Positions 1-10,000 of a DNA stretch of 64,000 bases are shown in pieces; position 1 is the first letter of the stretch; each line of letters opens with the position of its first letter. The position numbers and the translations under genes are program-made. The stretch covers positions 186,001-250,000 of the forward strand of contig CALRMX020000003.1 in NCBI GenBank assembly GCA_943369355.1, written 5' to 3'. The DNA comes from UBA7662 sp943369355 (lineage in GTDB: Bacteria > Bacteroidota > Bacteroidia > UBA7662). Under the pieces are notes generated by a model that worked only from the letters and a program-made list of their open reading frames with translations, did no database searches and was not told the DNA's origin.

Positions 1-486
1 CACATAACCGTCGTGATCGGGTGTTGGGGGCGGACCGGGAGGGCCTGTGGTGGTTTTTCTCCGAATGGGAAAGGTAAGGGTATTGAATACCGACGGTACT
101 TCAACCGCCGATGCTCTTCGCTCAATGTCGGTAGGCTCTCCTGTATTGTTGTACGCAAAACGTAGCGCAAAAGGTACCGTCACCCCAGTATCCAAGCCAT
201 TGTAGCTCAATCCTTCTGTCCAAGTCAATTCGGCGGTAATATCGTACTCCATGGGCGCATCAATTTCAACCACCACGGTTGCTTGATCGCCAATATTCAC
301 TTGTACAATAGAAGGATCGCCTACTACTATAATTTGTTGTTTGCGATTAAAATTGAGGGCATCGGGATTTTCTACCACCGTTAAGGTAATGGCATCGCCT
401 TGCACAAAGGTTTTAAAATTGATGCGCTGTGCTTGTGCTGTATAGCCAAACAACAGAAATAGCAGTATAATCCCTGTCTTACGCAT
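1..486 (-). CDS. Secreted protein of unknown function, C-terminus cut by window edge
   Basis: A reading frame runs from an ATG at 486 off the left edge, giving about 162 residues. Residues 1-20 form a Sec signal peptide (MRKTG, a run of Ile/Leu/Phe, then TAQAQ). The remainder is beta-rich, and the last visible part is proline-rich (GPPGPPPTPD), which looks like a linker to a missing domain. The ATG shares its A with the TGA stop of the DUF4402-like gene, so the two are translationally coupled and belong to the operon headed by the giant repeat protein. I recognise no family. A secreted or cell-surface partner of the upstream proteins is inference from position only. Confidence 0.75.
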   Translation of the reverse strand, partial: MRKTGIILLFLLFGYTAQAQRINFKTFVQGDAITLTVVENPDALNFNRKQQIIVVGDPSIVQVNIGDQATVVVEIDAPMEYDITAELTWTEGLSYNGLDTGVTVPFALRFAYNNTGEPTDIERRASAVEVPSVFNTLTFPIRRKTTTGPPGPPPTPDHDGYV

Positions 487-1004
487 CAATTGCCTTCGAT
501 TTCCATGATGAATTCCGAAATATACGCGCCAGGTTTAGCTTCACGTATATCTAGTACCGCCCCAAGCCAAATGTGGTAGGTACCATCGGGACCTAAACGA
601 ACGTTAGCTTCTCCCAAATCGAGCAGTACGCTTGCATTCTGATTATCGGTTTCAAATCCACTAATCCGATAGTTGGCGCGAACAACGCCACCGGTTCCGT
701 TGTCGTCTATCAACGTTTCGTAAGCCAAATAGGTAATGCGAATTTGTTTGCCTGGCCGACCATTGATACGCATCATACCCGCATAAGGGCTATTGGTGGG
801 GTTTACCGTAATTACCCCATCTACCGCCACCGGTGAGTTGAGGTTTACGTCGCGCATGGTGGTAAGACTAAAATTATCAATGATTTCAGCGCTTACTGAA
901 GTACTTGCCGAACGCGTTACAACTCTCGGTGACATACTCACCTGAGCTTGAAGAGCGACCGCTAAGAGTCCAAAAAATAGAATAAGTGCCAGTCGTCGTT
1001 TCAT
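486..1004 (-). CDS. DUF4402-like secreted protein
   Basis: The protein has 172 residues with a signal peptide (MKRRLALILFFGLLAVALQAQ region, residues 1-21) and a beta-rich body with a DUF4402-like layout: an early segment with F-S-L-T, a central G-x-P-G-x-x-I-x-I stretch and a closing G-x-Y-x-x-x-F segment. DUF4402 proteins are secreted Bacteroidetes or Proteobacteria proteins of unknown role. The start at 1004 is chosen over an upstream in-frame start because it has an AAGGAG ribosome-binding site about 11 nt upstream, begins the signal peptide and overlaps the stop of the giant protein as ATGA. It is probably co-expressed with that protein. The family call is by pattern only. Confidence 0.7.
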   Translation of the reverse strand: MKRRLALILFFGLLAVALQAQVSMSPRVVTRSASTSVSAEIIDNFSLTTMRDVNLNSPVAVDGVITVNPTNSPYAGMMRINGRPGKQIRITYLAYETLIDDNGTGGVVRANYRISGFETDNQNASVLLDLGEANVRLGPDGTYHIWLGAVLDIREAKPGAYISEFIMEIEGN

Positions 1005-4000
1005 CGCACCTTCACTCCTTTCTGAGTCGATACAAACTCGTTGGTGATTAAGCGTATTACATAGGTGCCGGCCGGAATACGGGCGGTATACCAATCTATT
1101 TCGTGCGTGCCGCCATCATAAAAACGGCTTTCCTCGCGCAACATCACGCGTCCGTACAAATCAATCACCTCTATGCTTGCATCCATCGGTCCGGGTAAGT
1201 AGAACGATATACGGCATTGGTCGCTAAAAGGATTGGGTGTTGGTGGATATAAGTATGGATGATCAGGACGATAGGTAAGCTGAGCACCGTCGTAATTGGG
1301 CAGTACCACGATGGTAAACGGCCGAGTGGCAGGCTTTTGTTGACGGAAGATAGGGGCATCTTCTGGTGCACTGTGCAGCACCGAACCGGGGGTACGGAAA
1401 GCCGAAGCTTCGGTACGTCTGGTAGCTGTGGGCTGTACAGGAGCAGTGTAACTAAAGTCGAGGTAGTTGTAGCGCGTCATCGAAATTGCCCTTTGCCCAA
1501 TATGATCCATTAACGCAATTTCCCAGTTGGCAGGTATGTTCGAGGTCAAATCCCACTCCAAACGGTAGTTTCCGTTTACCGCAGCACCTTCGCGTGAGGC
1601 CGATATGTGCACAGGTATGGCCAATTCGTTTTCAATTTCATCAGGCAAGGTATTGATTACCAGTGGTTTTTTATGCAATGCCGAGCTATTTGTGTACAAC
1701 ATGAGCCAGCTGTCGGCATAACTTTCCAATTGATAGCCGTCCTTTTGATCGGGCCCCGTAATACCCTCTGTGTCGAAGCTCACATAACTGTTGGCTTCCA
1801 TGCCCGCTCCTTTTATCCGCATCGAAACAGTTGGCGGAGCTGCCCGGCGACTGAGGTAACGTTGTGCCGTATCGGTTTTGGCGGTATTGGTAAAACGCAG
1901 GAGCGGACTGGCGGCGTTGGCATGCACCCAGAAACCTTGATATGGAGCCAATAATCCCGATTCCAAGGTGGTATCGTTGATATTACCTACTGCTCCATTC
2001 CAATAACGGTAACCTCCCACACCTCCTCCAAATGAAGGATCCCAGATATATATGGTATTGTCGAGATTCGTTTTGTCCCATGCACCGGAATTCATGTCCC
2101 AGCTAAGCGTACTGGCTGTGGGGTTGCCCAGCATATTCCAACCCGCATCGGCCACATTTTCGTCGAGGAAGAAACGGTTGCCGCCTGCTGTATCGGCTTG
2201 GGTGCTCAAGCTGCGCGGCGTGTAGCTCAGCTCGTTATAGGTAAAGTACGCACCTCCCGACAAATCTGGTTCCTTACCAGTTGCCGTCAGCGTTATCGGC
2301 AAAGTATCGCGGTAGTTGCCTCCACCACTCACATTTGCCGGATAACCCGCACCATTAAAGATGTAGGCGTAATAGCCGCGTCCTTGTGTGGTGCTATCGG
2401 TAGCATTGGCGGGTTTACGCCAGCTTTGTAAAGTAGTTCCTGTATCGGTTTCTGCGAATGAAAGAATATTGGGTTGCAACGAATCGTAATTCGACCCGGT
2501 ATATCCTTGGGTCTCTAAACTGTCGAGCCAGTCGGCATAGGTAGTACGCACCGGCGAGCTCAACATCCGCCAGCCTTTCAAACCGGTGATACGTTGTTTC
2601 ACCTCTAAGAGCGGAACTCCACTACTCAAATTCAAATAACGGGCGCCTGGTTCGAGTACGATGCGGCTGTTGCCCAAAGTTTCGAAAGTAGCGCCGTCGG
2701 ATACCCGCAGCAGGGGTCCGTCGGCAACGGGACTCGTGGCAGCACTATCGATTGTAAGCGTTACCCCATTCAGTAGCGACAACTTACCTCCTGAGGCAAC
2801 TGTAAAAGCATTAAGCGCAGGCGTGCTAGAGCGGAAAAGTTTGGGCTGATCGTTCCGTAAGGGTATCAGTATCCGTGAAGTGTCGAGCGGTACACGTTCG
2901 GTACTCCAGTTGGTAGCGGTATACCAATCGCGTTCGGCACTGCTCGTTCCGCCGGTCCAAACGTCGTACAAAAAGCCGTCGAAGCCGCGGCTGATAAGCT
3001 GTTTGGTGTCGTCGCCTTTACCTTCGCCGCCACTAAACACCGTATACACATCAAAACTACCGGTAACCACTGTGTCGATGGTGTACGGACTGGAGATAGG
3101 CTCTATGGCCAATCGCGCACCGTTGCCAAAACGATCGAGGGTAATGTCGCCGAAAACAGCTTCTCCACTGGTCAAATTTTGGGTGATGGTACCTCCTAGC
3201 TGAAGCGAACCAGGATTGGTGAAGATGCTAATACGTGCCGAATCGGCACCGAATGGTACGGGGCGGTTATTGGCGGCCAACAGGCGAGCACGAAGCGTAA
3301 ACGGTGTATTCGACAGCTGATCGCCGGGCTGAGCTATTAATTCGAAACGATCTGGCTCGGCCGAGGTACCGTCGAGGAAGACCGTATCGGTCATCGCCTG
3401 ACTGTCGCCACGGCCATTCCCGCCAAAATAGGATTGCCCCAAAATGCGTGCTGTTCCTGAAGGTGATCCCAAAAGTGTAAGCAAATATTCGGAAGTATCG
3501 GATCCGGTGAGCAGCGCATTTTGTACTACCACCCGTTTGTTATCGCCCACCGAAGCACTTTGGAAACCATAGGTCAAGGTGTCGAGGGATACGTTAGGGA
3601 ATTCTGGCTCTAACCCACTGAAGCTAATGCTATCAACCGTGAGCCCACCCGAAGTAATGGCCGTAGTTCCATCGTATACCTTGTCGTCGGCAGTGAAATT
3701 TCCCGTTATTCTTAATATGAACCGCCCTTGAAGCGTTTGTTCTCGACCTTGCGAGGCAAAATGGCCGTCGCCCTTACCTCCACGGTAGTAGTTCTCGATG
3801 ATGTCGAATTCGAGTGAGTTCACCGTGACGGTATCATTCACCGTGGCCACCATGATGTAGGTGCCTCCGTTTTCGATGGAAACCAGCGGGAAGGTGGCCA
3901 CACCCGAAACTTCGGTGGCGGTAGTACCTCCATTGATAAACCCGGTTGGGAACAAGCTCAACTCCACCACATTGGTATCGGTCCACATCCGGTTATTGTT

Positions 4001-7000
4001 CGAATCGAAAATGGATACCTGTATACTCGGGAAAAACACGGTATTGATGGCCGCGGTATACGGCTGAAAATCGTATTGCAGTCGGAAAGGTGGCCCGGGC
4101 ACAAAGTACACCCTAGCCGAATCCTGGAAAGGTTCGTCGCCAGATACTTCAATGACGGCAAAGTAGTCGATGGAGTCGGCCACGGTGGTGCTCACCTTAA
4201 AGCGCGCGAAGCCCAAACTATTGGAAAAACTAAAGTTTTCGGCGGTAATGTTGGAGACCTTACCCGAATCTTGCGTTAGACTCACAAATTCGTTGGCAAT
4301 AACGTTTGAGTCGATATCACTGATAAACACGGTAACATTCACCGAGTCAACCCCGTTGGCGATGGCGGTATCTACGCTGAAAACCACAAACGATAAACTC
4401 GGGTCGATTGGGCCTGGGGTTACGAATAAGTTGGACGATTCAAGTACTGGTGTGACCAAACTATCAACCACAAATCCAATCCGGTACAAACTATCTTTTC
4501 GGCCACCTAAACGCAAACTATCAAAAGTTGCTCGGTCGTTCACCATCAATTCAACAGAATCTCCGCGTAGTCTTCCGCGATTATTAGCGTCGTTTAAAGT
4601 AAGAAAAGCGCGTACGGGCGAAGTATTCGAAGCGTTATTGATCGCCACACCGAGCGAATCGGTAATGTTTACCGCAGGTGGGGTAGCGAACAAGAAGCTA
4701 CTTCTACCGGGTGTGGGGGCTGTAATGAAGGTAAGATACCCCTTTAAGCCCAACATCCCTGGCGAACTCGGTGTAAATAAGGTATCGCTTCGGAATTGCG
4801 CCGGTGAAGCTTGACTTCCGTACAAACGAGGCGATTGACGCACCCCGTTGATGAGCATTCCCAAAGTAAATGCAGTATCGGTTCCTGGGTTAAACCTACC
4901 CGGTTCATCGATGGTTAACAAACGTAGGCGCTGCGTATTATTGTCTACCCGGACTTCACCGCTATCGATATTCACCGTGCTTTGGATGCTATTGGCACTT
5001 CCACTCAAAGCAAAAGCTCCACTGCCGAGCTGATTGATGGTGGCAGTAGTAGGCGCCGTTAAATTCGCACCAGCCGCCTGGCCTACTTGACCTGGCCCTC
5101 TTAAATTAACTACCGTGCTGGCTGCTAAAGTTAAAGTAGGCCACAGGATCGATGCATTTGCTTGCACCGAATAATTGTAAGTTCGGCTGGCTGTGTTCAT
5201 GTTCAAGGTAGTTACCTGCACATTACCCAAGGCCGCGCCGGTGATGTTAGCTCCGCGACTTACGTTTAAGGTTAAATTGTTCGCATTCCAATTCAATTGG
5301 TTAATGGTGTGAATCATGTCGGTAGCCGCAGCATTCACACGATCGCTTTGAATACCACCTGCACTAGTTCTAACCAATACGTTCGTGCCGTTGAACGCCG
5401 TATTTGCATCGGCAGCAAGCACCAGCGTGCCGCTATCGAGGTTGAGTGTAGCCGTACCTGAGCTCAGTGCATTCGTTACCGTAAGCCGTAAGTTTCCTTG
5501 TACCAAGGTGGTTACTGCTGTTCTTGTTCCATTCACTGCACCTGTCAAATTCAATTGTCCAAAGCGATTTTTGGTGATGGTTTGGTTACCCGACAATTGG
5601 GTTGAACCCAAGGAACATAATGAATCGATATTGAAAATTGATCCAGTCACCATGGTGAGTGTACCAAAGTTTACTTCGGCCAAACCTGAAGAAACATTCG
5701 GCCCTCTATCTACATTCACAGTACTTATGCCGGTGGTAAATGCGAAAGCACCCATGCCAAAAGCCACACCTGCACCCGCGGTATTCCGATCGAGCTCGAT
5801 GCGCGAGCTATTCGAGGTATAAAATACGGGTCGACCAAAGTTGATTGGATTATCGTCGCGAAGAATTAAGATGCCTCCGGATAAATAAACGTTGGATCCA
5901 GATCCCAGCGCATTGGCGTTGGTAGTTGCAACTAACTCCCCGGAGGTAACGGTTACCCTATCGGTGAGGGCATTATTCTGATTTAAAGTTAAGCGCCCTG
6001 TACCGTTGTAATTAATTGCGCTGGTACCTGCTCCTGTTGCAATGGTGAATGGCCCGGTTTGTATGATTTCGCCATTACCATTCATGGTTGTGGTGAAAGT
6101 AGCTCCAGTCAATGTTCCTAAACCGAGTCGCGTAATTCCACCTCCAGCAGGATTTTGAACCGTGTAGATGGGTGCACCTGTATGCGTAACAGACGAAAAA
6201 TTAATCTCTGCCGTATCAGCAGCCACATTAGTACCTCCCAAAATCGTCAGGGTAGAGGCATTTAGCGTTAAAGCACCAAGGTTAATGGTTGCACCATTCC
6301 CAGAAGTTAGGGTATTGGACGTGATTTCAGAGGTAGTTTGAACATTAATAGCATTTGCCAGCGTTAGAGTCCCTCCTGCTGTAGCTAGAACTTCGAGTTC
6401 AGGTGTAGTACCGCTCATGGTTACAGCACCTGTGCCCAAGGCATTCGCGGAATTGAGTACCCTTAGTGTACCTCCGCTCAGGGTGGTACCTCCTGCAAAA
6501 GTATTGTTGCCGCTCAACGTTTGAATAGAAGTACCGCTTTTTACAATACTTAACCCTCCGGTACCATTAGCAATAACCCCAGTAAAAGTGTCAATACCAG
6601 CATTCGCTTCAAGGTTGAGGATGGTGGGGAAAGTGAGTGAGTTGGTTAGCGTGCCGTTTCCAGCAACAGCTCCTGCTCGGAAATCTTTACCATAAAAGTC
6701 GATGGTACCTCCACCCGTATTACGCAAAGTGCCTGTCATCCAGATTGGAGTGGGTACGCTGGTTTGGAAGCGTAAGGTTCCCGAACCAACGTATTGCACC
6801 TGATTGAAATCGATATCCGTACCATTTGGGCGAGCTATAACCCGGGTTGTACCTGTAGCTCTACGAAAAACAATGGTTGATGAATTCGGAATTAACTGGC
6901 CATTGTTGAACATTTCCAGGTACACGTTCAGCGTACTCGTACCTACTAGGGTTAATTCTGCACCTGGAAATATGATGATGTTTCCGCAATTACCTGTGCC

Positions 7001-10000
7001 ATTCAGCGAAGGTGCATTGATGCTCATGTCCTCTAGGACGACCTCGGTAGTACTTGTAGGGATGATATTGTCGTGCCAGTTACCCGCTGTAAACCAGTTA
7101 CTACTTACCGTGCCCAACCAATATCCCTCTCTACGGCCGTCGTTCACGAAAATAGTTCCGGTTGATCCAGAGGTGAAGTAGGTATTGGTTCTATTGGAAG
7201 CTACCGAAGAGGTGCTTCCCCAAGAACCACCGACCTGTCGGGTACTGTTGAATGATAAAAATGGTGCAATAGAGGCACGGTTGCTACAATCAAAACGACC
7301 GGTTAAGGTGTCGCTGATAATTAGGGTGCCGATAAACGTTAAATCAACTCCAGCTCGCAGTGTACCCTGCCGAATTCTTGTAAAGCCTTCGTATTCTGGA
7401 CTTCTATTTAAGGTGAAAACACCGGTACCATTTTTAACGATACCCCCTACACCTTCGCCGATAATACGTCCACTGTAGTTATACGATGCTGTACCGGCCA
7501 AGGTAAGCGTTGCAGTTCCTAGCCGTACAATTCCTCCCGTTACTCCACCGCCTTCGATAGTGGCCACGGTCATATCGTAACCCGTCATGTCGAGCTCTAC
7601 GCCGGCAGTATTCGCCAAAATATGTGCCGACGAATTACTGAATGCGGTATTGCTATTGGCTCGTAAAATTCCACCGTTAATGGTTGTAGAGCCTGTATAG
7701 GTGTTGTTGCCACCAAATATTTGCGTGTACGCCCCTGTTTTGATGATGTTTAAAACTCCAGTTCCATTGAGTATAGCCCCGATGTAATTGGTTGAACCGC
7801 TTGCACTACTCATGGTTAATGTACAGGCAGTAGCTGAATTGTTTCGTACTTGCGCTCCACCTGTAGTTCCAGCCAAAGAGGCTATGGTGATGTTGGTACC
7901 GTTTAAGTTCAGTGTGGCATCGTTTACTACGGGAGATGCAGCGGGTATAGCTGTTGTGTTGCCAATGGTATAGGTACCTGCCGAAATGGTAGTTGTTCCC
8001 GTATACGAATTCGCAACGTTCATGTTAACCACCCCGGTACCCAACTTGGTAACGCCTCCAGTCCCCAAAGTGAGTCCTGTCGTTGTTACAGTAATTATGC
8101 GTCCAGTACCTCCACTGGTATTCAAAGTCAAATCGGCATTGGTTCCGGTGATTCCACCGGTTAGGGTAAGTGTAGTATTACCTTCCATCACTACCGAGCC
8201 ACTGGTAACGATCACGATTGGTCGGCTCATGGATCGAGCTGTACCAGAGTTATAAACCAAAGATCCACCATTGGCGATGGTAATGGCAGCAACCGTATTG
8301 CCCGTACCAATCGAACTTGTAGTTCCGGTGTTGGCAAGTACGCCTGTTATAATCAAACGACCACCATCGATGAAAGTTTGACCGCTGTAATTACTGGTAC
8401 CGCTGAAGGTTTGATCGGTTGTTCCCAACTTCCTCACCGTCAAAGTTCCGCTACCGTTATTGATAACTCCCGTATACGTTCGTGCAGTTCCTGTACTGTT
8501 GTCGATAATAAGCGAACAGGTTCCTGCTACACCTGAGTTGATGGTACCCGCACCAATGAGCCCGCTTACTGTTTGGCTGAAACCATTCATGTCTAAGGTA
8601 CCGGCTACGCTCAATAATGTAGTCACGTCGAATCGGTTATTACCTCCCAACCGGATGGTACCTGCTGTAATCGTTACCTGACCCGTGGTAAACTTTGAGC
8701 CATCCATGATGAGTGTTCCGGTTCCTTCTTTGGTGAGTGAACCTGTTGTACCAATCATATTACTTCCCAAGGGTATGGTGGTATTTCCTGTACCTTGAAT
8801 GGTCACGTTTCGTGTGCTGTGATCAATTGCAGGGGCTCCAGAGAGGGAAAGCGTGGAAGGTGCATCGGTTTGAATGCGATGCGTAGTATTGGTAGTTGCT
8901 ATAAACGAACCTGCCAACACATTGGTACCCGATACACTGCGCAAAGTTCCATTGGCACTTGCCGCTCCTGTACCGGTAACCGTAATGGTCTTCGTGAGGG
9001 TGATATTTCCTTGAAGTTCTAACGAGGCACCTGAAGCAATAGATACAGCACCTCCGGTACCAAAAGCAGTATTGTTCCGGATATTGATGGTACCACCATT
9101 AATGGTAACAGTACCTGTTAAGGTGTTGGCATTCGGTAATATCCACCGACCTGCATCCGACTTGATTAAACTCACTGTGCCCGATCCGTCCGAGATCGCG
9201 CCATTAAAAAAGTTGTCGGCAGTATTGGTACCACCTAGCGTGAGCGATTTTGCTCCAGCAGCCGTAACGGTAATGGCACTGTTAAACACCAAGGCTCCTG
9301 AACCGTTGTGCGTGATAATTCCTCCACCTGTTGAGCCAGCTAGCTCTATCACTCTGTCGGTCGTAAATGCTGCGCCGGTGTAGATCAGTTGCCCGGTTGT
9401 GGTGGCAGATCCTAATCGAATGGTCCCATTAGCAACCGAGTTTGGAGCCCCGAGATTGCTGGTAGGGCTACCACTAACCACATTGTTTAGGGTGGCTACG
9501 CTAATAGCCCCGTTTTGAATCCATACTTGGCCCGTAAAATTATTGTTACCGGTAAGTGTGAGCGTACCTGCTCCAGTTTTGATAAGGCCTATGTCACCGC
9601 CAAGGTTGGCACTAATGGTACCTCCCGAAAAACTAAAATTGGTAATCGAATACAAAGTTCCTGTACCCGTAATACTTCCGCCGCTCACGGTTACAACTCC
9701 TACTGTATCGCTAAATGTACTCAAGCTAAGCACACCACCGGTTACAGTTAAATTTCCGGTCGACAAAATATTGTTATCGCCGTACGCCAAGGTACCCGCA
9801 GAGACTGTCGTAAGACCTGTGTAGGTGTTTTGTTCGTTTAAAGTAACTGTTCCTGCGCCATCTTTAGTTACAGTGCCTGATGTAGTTGTTATTGCCCTAT
9901 TGAAGGTGATATTTCCGGCCCCTCCTAGCGTTAGCGCCTGTGTGGTTCCGGTTAAAACATTCGCGGCTGTTAAAGTAAGCGTATTTAAGTCGCTATTGAT

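Noticed and set aside
4170..4814. Plus-strand frames opposite the giant repeat protein (also 5385-5822, 9825-10238, 10239-10610)
   Set aside because: They are low-complexity antisense translations of Thr/Gly/Val-rich repeats, with no start signals or family features.
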